A stretch of DNA of 64,000 nt from NCBI GenBank assembly GCA_964397425.1, contig CAYNID010000001.1:310001-374000 (forward strand), given 5' to 3'. This stretch comes from Hallerella sp964397425. GTDB taxonomy: Bacteria > Fibrobacterota > Fibrobacteria > Fibrobacterales > Fibrobacteraceae. Under the pieces are notes generated by a model. That model was not told the origin of the DNA. It was given only the letters and a program-made list of their open reading frames with translations, and did not search any database. Of this stretch, positions 17,319-25,068 are shown piece by piece. The position numbers were made by a program, and so were the translations under genes. Position 1 is the first letter of the stretch, and every line of letters begins with the position of its first letter.

Positions 17319-18806
17319 TTAATAAAATACGCGGTAAATGACGAGGGTCTGACTGTATTCATAGCCGACAATCAAGAGGGGAATGCCGGATAACGGGCTT
17401 ATCTCTGCCGGAATAAAAAGTATGCCTTCGGGACCGCGGTCGACAGTTCCTGCTACATATTCCCGGAATTCCGGTTTTTGGGGATTTTTCAAATCAAAGA
17501 TGGCGATGCCGCTTGCGCGTTCTACGGCGACAAAGGCGAATGTTCCGTTTGCCGTTTTCCCGGTGGTGACGCCTTCGGGTTCCGGGCCTTTTTTGTCGCT
17601 GCGGGAATCTTTTTTGATTTTTTCCTTTTTGGCGTTCCAGTTGAATCGATTCGGGTGCTTCTCGGCCAATGTCTTTTCAAAAATGTTGCCGCTGTTCCAA
17701 ATCCGCGCTCCGGTGTTTCCGTCGAATAAACTGATGCTCCGTCCGCCGAAGGTGTTGAGGTATCGGCAGGGAAATTTTCTGTCGCAGGGATTTTCCGCGT
17801 CGATGGGGAGCTTTCCCAAACGGCGCAAAAGTCCTGTCGAAAATACGGAAGAGTCGAGGAGTCCAGCGGATTTCAGATGCATGGCGATGGTTTCGTCTGA
17901 ATAATCTGCGAAATCCCGGGAGGCGCCTTCGTCTGCCGTCAAAACGTAAAGTTTGCCATTCGATTCAAATGCGCATATTCCGTCGGGTTGCAATTCTCCG
18001 CGGATGGGAGCGTTTTCCAATGCGATAATCCCGTTATCTTGAAAATCGAATTCGTTTCCGGGAAGGGAATGGTCTACGGTTCCTAATGCCCAAATGTCTA
18101 AGATTTTTTTCTGCTGCACGTCGATTTTTGCCACGGCGTTGTTCTCTTGCAGCGAAGCGAAGGCAAAGCGCCCGTTCGGAGAAAAGGAAATGTATTCCGG
18201 CTCCAGGTTTTGCCGAAAACTTCCGGGACCGGCGACGCGAACGCCTTTTTGGGCGAGAGATGCGCTGTCGAAAGCGAAAAAATCCAAAGCTTGAAAAGAG
18301 GCCTTTGAAACGCCGGAAGACAGGTCGACAAGTCCAATCGCCCCTTCGGGGTCTTTGCCGTTTTGACTGTCGGGTTCCCCTTCGCAGGCGAGGAGGAGCG
18401 TCTTTCCATCCGGGGAAAAACTGACCATGTCCGGACCTTCGCAAACAGGAAGGCTTTTCCGCTTAAAAGGCGTTTCACCGTTGATTTCGTATAAGTGAAC
18501 CGTTCCCGTCTTGGAAGAAGTTTCGCCTTTTTCGAGGATGGCCAAAAGATTCCCGTGGGCGGAAACGCTTGGAATTTCGTGCGGAAAATCGAGGACGCGG
18601 AGCAGCTTTGGCGCGGAGGCTTCTTTCAGCGAAACGAGACTGAGCGAATTTTGCCCGGAGGTCACCGCCAGCATTTTTTCGGACGCGATGTATGCCGAAA
18701 TTTCTGCGCCCGGCAGCGAATCGGCTGATCCCAAACGTCCGATTTCTTCGAGGCCGGAAGCGAGCGCGAATGCCGCCGAGGTGAAAAAGAGAAAACGGCA
18801 AAACAT
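17319..18806 (-). CDS. Secreted choice-of-anchor-I-like beta-propeller protein
   Basis: A 495-aa secreted protein; residues 1-19 look like a signal peptide. The body has repeated propeller-blade phrases such as VSFSPDGKTLLLACEGEPD and ISFSPNGRFAFASLQENN, a KGPEPEGV segment and GPEGILFIP near the end, the pattern of choice-of-anchor-I (YncE or alkaline-phosphatase-associated) proteins. A histidine or serine active site is not evident. No sorting tail of the usual type is visible. Lies between the small membrane protein and the M23 gene. Role is unknown; substrate binding or surface display is a guess. Confidence 0.72.
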   Translation of the reverse strand: MFCRFLFFTSAAFALASGLEEIGRLGSADSLPGAEISAYIASEKMLAVTSGQNSLSLVSLKEASAPKLLRVLDFPHEIPSVSAHGNLLAILEKGETSSKTGTVHLYEINGETPFKRKSLPVCEGPDMVSFSPDGKTLLLACEGEPDSQNGKDPEGAIGLVDLSSGVSKASFQALDFFAFDSASLAQKGVRVAGPGSFRQNLEPEYISFSPNGRFAFASLQENNAVAKIDVQQKKILDIWALGTVDHSLPGNEFDFQDNGIIALENAPIRGELQPDGICAFESNGKLYVLTADEGASRDFADYSDETIAMHLKSAGLLDSSVFSTGLLRRLGKLPIDAENPCDRKFPCRYLNTFGGRSISLFDGNTGARIWNSGNIFEKTLAEKHPNRFNWNAKKEKIKKDSRSDKKGPEPEGVTTGKTANGTFAFVAVERASGIAIFDLKNPQKPEFREYVAGTVDRGPEGILFIPAEISPLSGIPLLIVGYEYSQTLVIYRVFY

Positions 18807-18819
18807 GAATTTTTCCGGA

Positions 18820-19128
18820 TTACAGCAGCCACCAGCCGAGCAAAAGCCCTATCAGCGCGCCGCCGATAAATGAACCCGTTGTGGCTGCCATTTCAAAGGA
18901 GCGGTCTTTGGAAATTTTGCGGTCCATTTGGGAATGGATGGCGACAGACAGCGCCTGTTGGCATTTGGCGTAGTTTGCAGAAAGGATGGAATCCGACGGG
19001 CACGTTTCCGCAGGAGCAAGGCTCACTTGTTCGGCGGCGGGAACAGTTTCCGTTGTTGCGGAGTCGGCAGGCTCTTCTGCAAAGAGAAATGTGCATAAAC
19101 AGAATACGGCAAAAATCCATTTTTTCAT
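18820..19128 (-). CDS. Small secreted or membrane protein, function unknown
   Basis: A 102-aa protein starting at MKKWIF (ATG 19128), with a signal peptide ending LFA, an acidic and Ala-rich stretch, two cysteines (TCPSD and AKCQQ) and a C-terminal glycine-rich membrane helix (GSFIGGALIGLLLGWWLL). The pattern suggests a protein anchored at its C-terminus. It may be the first gene of the minus run down to 6815, and shares a tiny divergent promoter region with the CDF transporter. No family recognised. Confidence 0.65.
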   Translation of the reverse strand: MKKWIFAVFCLCTFLFAEEPADSATTETVPAAEQVSLAPAETCPSDSILSANYAKCQQALSVAIHSQMDRKISKDRSFEMAATTGSFIGGALIGLLLGWWLL

Positions 19129-19133
19129 AGCTT

Positions 19134-19151
19134 GAAATTTAGCTAGATTTG
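19134..19151. promoter_or_regulatory. Back-to-back divergent TAnnTTTG-type boxes
   Basis: 19134-19141 reads TAAATTTC on the minus strand, 5 nt before the small membrane gene start. 19144-19151 reads TAGATTTG on the plus strand, 7 nt before the CDF start. The two boxes are only 2 bp apart and the whole intergenic gap is 30 bp, so each promoter's upstream element must lie inside the other gene. Confidence 0.5.
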
Positions 19152-19158
19152 AAAAACG

Positions 19159-20064
19159 ATGGAAACGGAACGTGTTAAAATAGCACAAAAAGTGACTTGG
19201 AATGGATTCTTTGTCAACTTGGCGTTATCGGTGGCAAAATTGCTTGCCGGTATTTTTGGAAATTCCGCCGCCATGATAGCCGACGGTATCCACTCCCTTT
19301 CGGATTTTGCGACAGATGTCGTTGTCATCATCTTTGTGCGCCTATCGGGGAAAGAAGTGGATAAGGGGCACCCTTACGGTCACGGCAAATTTGAAACGAT
19401 GGCTTCGATGTTTGTCAGTTTGGCGCTCTTGGCGGTTGCCATCGGCATTTTTGCCAGCGGTATTCAGAAAATCGTTTCGTTCGCCCGCGGCGAAAATCTT
19501 GAAATTCCCGGGAAAATTGCGTTGATCGCGGCTGCGGTGAGCATTGTCGTAAAAGAGCTGCTGTATCGTTATACGGCAAACATGGGCGCTAAAATTCAAA
19601 GTCCGGCCTTGATGGCGAACGCCTGGCATCACCGTTCGGATTCCCTTTCGAGTATCGGAACTTTACTGGGTATCGGCGGGGCGGTTTTCCTTGGCGGAAA
19701 ATTTTCTGTTTTGGATCCGCTGGCAGCCATCATCGTGAGTTTCTTCATTGTCAAAGCGGCCTTTCAAATCGGATTTCCGACGATGCAGGAATTGCTCGAA
19801 GCGTCACTCCCCCCGGAAACCGAACAGGAAATTTGCGATATTATCCGCAATACGGACAAGGTCCGTTTCTTGCACCATTTGCAGACCCGGAAAATCGGCA
19901 ATTGTTGCGCCATCGATGTCCACATCAAATTGGACCGCGACCTTTCTTTAGTCGAAGCGCATAATGTCGCGACAGAAATCGAAGTGCAAATCCGTCGGAA
20001 ATTCGGAAAGAATACGCAAATCAACGTGCACATGGAGCCTCTTTCGGAGAATGGAAATGTTTAA
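19159..20064 (+). CDS. Cation diffusion facilitator metal exporter
   Basis: A 301-aa CDF protein that exports Zn2+, Fe2+, Mn2+ or similar from the cytoplasm in exchange for protons. Around residues 41-53 the sequence ADGIHSLSDFATD supplies the first metal-site Asp residues, and HHRSD supplies the second set. About six membrane helices are followed by a cytoplasmic ferredoxin-like domain (about 210-300) with Cys-Cys (NCCAID). The Asp-rich site does not fix the metal. Its stop overlaps the next gene's start by 8 nt. Confidence 0.92.
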   Translation: METERVKIAQKVTWNGFFVNLALSVAKLLAGIFGNSAAMIADGIHSLSDFATDVVVIIFVRLSGKEVDKGHPYGHGKFETMASMFVSLALLAVAIGIFASGIQKIVSFARGENLEIPGKIALIAAAVSIVVKELLYRYTANMGAKIQSPALMANAWHHRSDSLSSIGTLLGIGGAVFLGGKFSVLDPLAAIIVSFFIVKAAFQIGFPTMQELLEASLPPETEQEICDIIRNTDKVRFLHHLQTRKIGNCCAIDVHIKLDRDLSLVEAHNVATEIEVQIRRKFGKNTQINVHMEPLSENGNV

Positions 20065-20989
20065 ATCCGCAGCCACAATCGTTTTTATCTTGTCCGTTTT
20101 GTCGTTAACGGCTTGCGATGATGTCCGCGAAGAAAAATATCCGAATGGAAAAGTTCGCACTCGAACCTCTTATTTGGAAAATGTCAAAGACGGCGAGGAG
20201 ACGGAATTTTATGAATCCGGGAAAGTCAAGCGCATCCGGAATTTTGTCCGCGGAAAGGAACAGGGAGAATGTCGGGAGTTTTACGAATCGGGCAAATTGA
20301 AAAGGGAGTTTAATTACAAAGACGGCGCTGTCGATGGAAAGGAAATCCGGTATTACGAAAATGGAAACATCCAATCGGTTACTTTGTACAAATCCGGTTC
20401 CGTTGTTGATTTTCCGCAAGTATTCGATCCGGATGGAGATCCGGAAATACAGGGCTCTTACGAGGATCCGCGCGATGGGAATCGCTATGAGTGGGTTCGC
20501 ATCGGAAACCAGGTTTGGACGGCGGAAAACATCAAATTCGCTCCGGTGAAAGGTTCTGTTTGCATGCAGTGCAACGTATGGGGAAGGCTTTACGATTTTG
20601 AAAGCGCGAAACGCGCGTGCCCAACGGGATTCCGCATGCCCAAAATTTCGGATTTCGAATCCCTGGCGAAAGTCGTCGGCGAAAATCCCGCTAAAAAATT
20701 GAAAGCTTCGTTTGGATGGAACGAAAACGGTCTTCCGGAAGGCCAGTCGGGAAACGGAACCGATGAATACAGTTTTGGTCTGCGGGCGAGTGGCGCGCAT
20801 TTTGCCCGGTCGGATGTCCCGGAAAAAGCACGGAAATTCAAAGACGCGGGAGAAAAGGCGTACCTTTGGACAGAAGAGGGTAAAATCGCCGCTTTCAAAA
20901 AGAATTCTTCTCAAATCTTTTATGAATCGTTCCGCCCGGAATTTGGCGCAAGCCTCCGCTGTGTCAGGGATGCGCTCGGAAAAAATTGA
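20057..20989 (+). CDS. Lipoprotein with YwqK/MORN-like repeats and an FSMP-type domain
   Basis: A 310-aa lipoprotein (lipobox LTAC, Cys20). ATG 20057 is preferred over ATG 20051 because GGAG sits 7 nt upstream. Residues about 27-115 hold at least three YxxGK-type repeats (YPNGKV, YESGKV, YESGKL, YENGNI) like those of YwqK proteins. Residues about 135-305 match the Fibrobacter succinogenes major paralogous domain by eye: DGNRYEWVRIGNQVWTAENI, then RACPTGFRMPKISDFE, FGLRASGAH and a closing LRCVRD. Such domains occur in many Fibrobacter surface lipoproteins. Coupled to the CDF gene, whose role does not obviously explain it. Confidence 0.85.
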   Translation: MFKSAATIVFILSVLSLTACDDVREEKYPNGKVRTRTSYLENVKDGEETEFYESGKVKRIRNFVRGKEQGECREFYESGKLKREFNYKDGAVDGKEIRYYENGNIQSVTLYKSGSVVDFPQVFDPDGDPEIQGSYEDPRDGNRYEWVRIGNQVWTAENIKFAPVKGSVCMQCNVWGRLYDFESAKRACPTGFRMPKISDFESLAKVVGENPAKKLKASFGWNENGLPEGQSGNGTDEYSFGLRASGAHFARSDVPEKARKFKDAGEKAYLWTEEGKIAAFKKNSSQIFYESFRPEFGASLRCVRDALGKN

Positions 20990-20996
20990 CGGCGAC

Positions 20997-21029
20997 GGGG
21001 AATTTCTCGCTTAAACGGGGAAATTCTCC
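20997..21029 (+). terminator. Weak hairpin after the FSMP lipoprotein gene
   Basis: Arms GGGGAATTTC and GAAATTCTCC form a 10-bp stem with one G-T pair and a 13-nt loop. It is followed by TTGTGC rather than a T-run, so termination is uncertain. Confidence 0.3.
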
Positions 21030-21062
21030 TTGTGCGGGAATTAGAAAGAATCTTCGGATTTG

Positions 21063-21070
21063 TATATTTG
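21063..21070 (+). promoter_or_regulatory. TATATTTG box, 4 nt before the purU start
   Basis: A perfect TAnnTTTG match placed so that transcription would begin at or next to the ATG at 21075. No Shine-Dalgarno sequence lies between, as expected for a leaderless mRNA. Confidence 0.6.
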
Positions 21071-21074
21071 CCAT

Positions 21075-21920
21075 ATGAGCATAACCCGTTATATTTTGCA
21101 AATTCATTGTCCTGATCAAAAGGGACTTATCGCCGGGACCACTCAGGTTTTGGCCAAAGCCGGTGCCAACATCATCGATTTGACTCAGCACACGGCGAAA
21201 GATATTGAAACCTTCTTTTTGCGCGCAGTCTTCGAATGTGAACCGGAGGCCGCCGAAGAAATTTCTAAACATTTTGAATCCATTGGTCCGCGCCTGTCGC
21301 TCACGTGGAAATTGCATGATACGTCAAAGGTGAAAAGGCTCGCCCTGTTTGTTTCCAAAACGGATCATTGCCTTTATGATTTGTTGTTGAAACACCGCGA
21401 TGGGGATTTGCCGTGCGAATTCAGCTGCATCGTGAGCAATCATACGGAATTGGGACCGGTCGGCGGTACATTCGGCGTTCCCTTTTACTACGTTCCAAGC
21501 AATCAAGACAAGGCCGTGTCCGAAAATCGTTTCCGCGAAATCATCCAGGAGACGAAAACGGACGGCATCGTGCTCGCGCGCTATATGCAAATTCTTTCTG
21601 CCAAGTTCACCGAAGAATTTGAATACAAGATTGTGAACATTCACCACGGATTCCTCCCCGCGTTCAAAGGGGCTAAGCCCTATCATCAGGCGTGGCACAA
21701 AGGGGTGAAAATCATCGGGGCGACTGCGCATTTTGCCACCCAGGATTTGGACCAGGGACCGATTATTTGCCAAGACGTGCAACGGGTTCCCGAAACGGCC
21801 TCCATCGACGAACTTGTGGAATTGGGCAAGGACATTGAAAAGCGCACCCTTTCCACGGCAGTCAAAATTTGGCTCGAACACCGCGTCTTCGTATTCGATG
21901 GGCGCACATTCATTTTGTAA
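21075..21920 (+). CDS. purU: Formyltetrahydrofolate deformylase (PurU)
   Basis: A 281-aa enzyme that hydrolyses 10-formyl-THF to formate and THF, feeding PurT-type purine synthesis or one-carbon balance. An ACT domain occupies about residues 1-80 and the formyl-transferase fold about 85-281. Catalytic residues Asn188 (NIHHGFLPA), His190 and Asp226 (QDLDQGPI) are visible. Start ATG 21075 is chosen over 21060 because the TATATTTG box ends 4 nt before it. The following membrane protein begins 11 nt after the stop. Confidence 0.93.
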   Translation: MSITRYILQIHCPDQKGLIAGTTQVLAKAGANIIDLTQHTAKDIETFFLRAVFECEPEAAEEISKHFESIGPRLSLTWKLHDTSKVKRLALFVSKTDHCLYDLLLKHRDGDLPCEFSCIVSNHTELGPVGGTFGVPFYYVPSNQDKAVSENRFREIIQETKTDGIVLARYMQILSAKFTEEFEYKIVNIHHGFLPAFKGAKPYHQAWHKGVKIIGATAHFATQDLDQGPIICQDVQRVPETASIDELVELGKDIEKRTLSTAVKIWLEHRVFVFDGRTFIL

Positions 21921-21931
21921 GGAAATTTTTT

Positions 21932-22435
21932 ATGGAAGAAGAAAAGAAAATCCAGGATGCGGAAATTGTTTCGACGAATCCGACTCCCGAACAAAACGCT
22001 GAATCCCAAACACCCGAAGCGTCTTCGGCTCCCGAAACGGTAAAGTCTCCGGAGAAAGATTCTGCTGCAGGCAAGGAGGCTCCGGAAAAGCCCCAGGTAA
22101 TCGTCAAGAAAGAACGCGGGTTCACCTATTTTGTCGGATTCGCCCTGCTGACAGTGTTGGCGATTATCTTCTTCTTTATTCCGGGAATCGCGCTCGTTTA
22201 CCTGGTCAGCTGCCTCGCTGCGATTTCGGCTCCTGTCGCGTGGATTTTCGCTGCGATACTTTCGGTCATCGTCTGGTTCATTTTCAAATTGAAAATCAAA
22301 GGATTCAAAAAATCGTTCCTTTGGTATATCGGACTTTGCATGCTGATTTCCATCATCCTTATTTCCCTTTCCGCCCTCACCAGTTATCAGGTTTTGAGTG
22401 GAATTCTTTCCTTGCTTATCGGAGGAGCGAATTGA
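21932..22435 (+). CDS. Membrane protein with acidic Pro-rich N-terminus
   Basis: A 167-aa protein. Residues 1-60 are disordered and rich in Glu, Pro and Ser; the rest has four hydrophobic helices (about 67-88, 92-116, 118-134 and 140-162) with a Lys-rich loop (KLKIKGFKK). ATG 21932 has AAGGA 8 nt upstream. It lies between purU and pyrE with 2 nt to the latter. No family recognised; conserved only by context with nucleotide genes. Confidence 0.6.
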   Translation: MEEEKKIQDAEIVSTNPTPEQNAESQTPEASSAPETVKSPEKDSAAGKEAPEKPQVIVKKERGFTYFVGFALLTVLAIIFFFIPGIALVYLVSCLAAISAPVAWIFAAILSVIVWFIFKLKIKGFKKSFLWYIGLCMLISIILISLSALTSYQVLSGILSLLIGGAN

Positions 22436-22436
22436 T

Positions 22437-23105
22437 ATGATTTTCAAAGAAGAATTTGTACGTTTTTTGGTTGAAACCGGGGCGCTCAAGTTTGGTTCTT
22501 TCGTAACCAAGAGCGGTCGTCATACGCCGTATTTCATCAACACGGGAGAATTTCGGACGGGAAAGGCTCTTTCCCGTTTGTCCGCTTTTTATGCCCAGGC
22601 GTTTGTGGAACATTTTCAGGGCAAGGCGACAAATCTTTTTGGACCTGCGTACAAAGGAATTCCCCTTTGCGCCGCCACGGCGATAGCCCTTTTTGAAAAT
22701 CACGGATTGGATTTGAGCTTTACTTATAACCGCAAAGAAGCGAAGGATCACGGCGAAGGTGGAAATCTTGTCGGCGACACTTACCGCGAAGAAAAAGACG
22801 TCGTCATTATTGAAGACGTGATTACGGCGGGGACTTCTGTAAACGAAACCATGCAAACGATGAAGAGTTTCCCCAATGCGCGGATTAAGGGGTTGCTCAT
22901 TTCCGTAGATCGTCGGGAACGCTTGGAAAACGGAAAGTCCGCACTGGAAACCGTCAAAGAGACTTATGGTATCGAAGCGCATGCAATCATCAACATCGAC
23001 GATATCATCGCATTCCTCGAAAATGAATCCAATCGCCAGGCGATAAATGCTCCTGCCGATATCTTGGAACGTGTCCGCGCCTATCGGAAGGAATGGGGTG
23101 TGTAA
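22437..23105 (+). CDS. pyrE: Orotate phosphoribosyltransferase
   Basis: PyrE, 222 aa, makes orotidine-5'-phosphate from orotate and PRPP in pyrimidine synthesis. The PRPP motif VVIIEDVITAGTS is intact, as is the conserved FGPAYKGIPL segment with YNRKEAKDHGEGG. Start ATG 22437 follows GGAGGAG. The stop codon overlaps the next start (TAATG). Confidence 0.96.
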   Translation: MIFKEEFVRFLVETGALKFGSFVTKSGRHTPYFINTGEFRTGKALSRLSAFYAQAFVEHFQGKATNLFGPAYKGIPLCAATAIALFENHGLDLSFTYNRKEAKDHGEGGNLVGDTYREEKDVVIIEDVITAGTSVNETMQTMKSFPNARIKGLLISVDRRERLENGKSALETVKETYGIEAHAIINIDDIIAFLENESNRQAINAPADILERVRAYRKEWGV

Positions 23106-23791
23106 TGCGGATTGCGCTCTTGCTGTTTGCAGTCGTCCTTGCTTCTTGCACGGGCAAACAATGGAGCGCAAGCCATCCATATTATCGAGAATCTCCCAAA
23201 GCCGATGAAGAAATCGGTTTGCTCGGTTTGCACCAGGCTGTTGTCATTACGCGTGACAAATGGTTTTCTAAAAAGTTGGGAATTTCCCGGGATTCCGTTT
23301 ACACGTTGTTGGGAAAACAGGTTGAAGACGCTTTCGTTCGAGAATTGCGTCAAATGCGTTATCCGGAGCTTTCCGTTTGGCCGGATTCTTTTTACGCGTC
23401 GTTTCCCGAAGAATCGCAAAAATTGGATGAGCGGATTTATGTGAAAGGCTCTTTCCCTGAACAGGGGATTGTTCTCCGCGGGAATTCCGGAAATGCGCCC
23501 AAGTATTTGATCCTCGTTCACGAATGTACGCTGGGTTTGGATCTTTCGAAAGACGCTTTTTTCGATTATGCGTTGATTAACCGCGAAGATTCCGACAAGC
23601 GAACTTCAAATGCGTTGACAATCATTTTGTCGTATTCCCTTTGGGATAATGAAAAACAGCGCACCCTTTATTCCGCTGTCGCCGAAGTTCCTCTTGAAAT
23701 ATCGGGGGAACTATCTGCGGGAGACGTGTCGAAAGTTTCGGCGTTGGCGGCAGACAGCTTGATTCGGGGAATCGATGGAGGTGTGCGATGA
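23105..23791 (+). CDS. Lipoprotein, function unknown
   Basis: A 228-aa lipoprotein with lipobox LASC (Cys15). The mature part is mixed alpha/beta, with no recognised family and no cysteine after the first. Its start overlaps pyrE (TAATG) and its stop overlaps the next gene (ATGA), so it forms a coupled pair with the barrel-like protein downstream, probably at the outer membrane. Confidence 0.65.
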   Translation: MRIALLLFAVVLASCTGKQWSASHPYYRESPKADEEIGLLGLHQAVVITRDKWFSKKLGISRDSVYTLLGKQVEDAFVRELRQMRYPELSVWPDSFYASFPEESQKLDERIYVKGSFPEQGIVLRGNSGNAPKYLILVHECTLGLDLSKDAFFDYALINREDSDKRTSNALTIILSYSLWDNEKQRTLYSAVAEVPLEISGELSAGDVSKVSALAADSLIRGIDGGVR

Positions 23792-25047
23792 AATGGCGCG
23801 GGATTTTTATTTTGACGTTGTTGTCCGCATCCGTCTTGTTCGCCGGTGAAATTTTTTTTCGGAGTCCCTATGTTCTTTGGCAAGATCCGGAAGTTCTCCT
23901 GTGGACACCGGATTCCACGGTACCTCTTGAAGCGAAAGAATTCGCCCTGTCCTTAAAACGGGGCAATGGCGGCATCGGGAATCCTTCGGTCCGCGTGGCG
24001 GGGGAATGGACGCGGGACTCGAACGCCGCTCTTTACGCCAAATGGCTCGGGAACAATTTGGAACGGGGACTCCCGGCGGAATATTTTAAGGCGCGCAACC
24101 CGGAAGTCCAGCGGAAAATTTCGGGAGTGGAAGACAAATATCTCCTTTACCTGAGCAAAAAAGGAAATTCCCTGCTGGTTGCGCTTTTTGACGAAAGCAG
24201 TTATGCGCCGAAGGCGGCTGGAGTGCTTCCGTATCATGCCGATAAAATCCAACTGGGCGATGAAATTGCAGAGATGTTTTTTGAAGGAAGCGCTTCCCGG
24301 CGGTTGACGAAAGAAGAACGCGCCAAAAAATCGACGGAGCCAGATGAATTTTACGCAGAACTTCCCAAATTCCGGTGGTGGGTGGGGGCCGCTGGCGGTT
24401 ATACGCGGGCCAAGATTCCGTTTACTCCCGATGACTGGTATCGGCGGAAACTGGACAGCAAAATCAAAAATTACCGCAACACGCGAGACTCCCTGTCTGC
24501 CTGGAATTTTTTGGAAGACGGTTCTCCGCTGTTGAATGTTTATGCCGAAGCGAATTGGTATGATTTCATCGGGGCGGAACTCTTTTTCCGTTTTTCGGAA
24601 CATGAAGCGAAAATCGATGAACGCGATTCGGTTTACAGCGAACTGGATGAATGGACTTTTTACCGGTTTGAAATCGGGATTGGTCTTGTGCTTTCCCATC
24701 GGATTCCTCTCGGAAAAAAGGTCGATTTGATGCCGCACGTTTCGCTTGGCTTCCTGTACAGCTTCTTTTCGGAATCCATCAACACGAAAAGCGGCTATGA
24801 ACCTTCGGGCGCTTATAAATCGCGATTTGAATTCAAGGAATTTTACAAGGGCGCTTTGCTTTCAGCCGGTGTCAGGGGAATTTTCTTTGACCATTACGGC
24901 GTGGATTTGCGGGCGGGAATCGCCGGGCGTGGGCGAATTTTGGACAGGGAACCGTCTGTGGATGCCGTTGCAGAACCGACGGAAATCGGCGGTTCAACTA
25001 TCGACTGCTTTATCCAGTTGGGACTGGAATACCACTGGTCGTTGTAA
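23788..25047 (+). CDS. Outer-membrane barrel-like protein, function unknown
   Basis: A 419-aa secreted protein with signal peptide (cleavage near SVLFAGE). Residues about 20-180 are soluble and mixed; residues about 190-419 show beta-strand alternation with many Tyr, Phe and Gly (WWVGAAGGY, FRFEIGIG-like segments) and a C-terminus near LGLEYHWSL, consistent with an outer-membrane barrel. Coupled to the upstream lipoprotein, suggesting an outer-membrane complex. No family recognised. Confidence 0.65.
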   Translation: MKWRGIFILTLLSASVLFAGEIFFRSPYVLWQDPEVLLWTPDSTVPLEAKEFALSLKRGNGGIGNPSVRVAGEWTRDSNAALYAKWLGNNLERGLPAEYFKARNPEVQRKISGVEDKYLLYLSKKGNSLLVALFDESSYAPKAAGVLPYHADKIQLGDEIAEMFFEGSASRRLTKEERAKKSTEPDEFYAELPKFRWWVGAAGGYTRAKIPFTPDDWYRRKLDSKIKNYRNTRDSLSAWNFLEDGSPLLNVYAEANWYDFIGAELFFRFSEHEAKIDERDSVYSELDEWTFYRFEIGIGLVLSHRIPLGKKVDLMPHVSLGFLYSFFSESINTKSGYEPSGAYKSRFEFKEFYKGALLSAGVRGIFFDHYGVDLRAGIAGRGRILDREPSVDAVAEPTEIGGSTIDCFIQLGLEYHWSL

Positions 25048-25068
25048 AGGGGCGGTGTCGCTTGGCGT

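Noticed and set aside
20105..20914. 269-aa minus-strand open frame
   Set aside because: Opposite the FSMP lipoprotein, composition typical of a shadow frame, no motifs.
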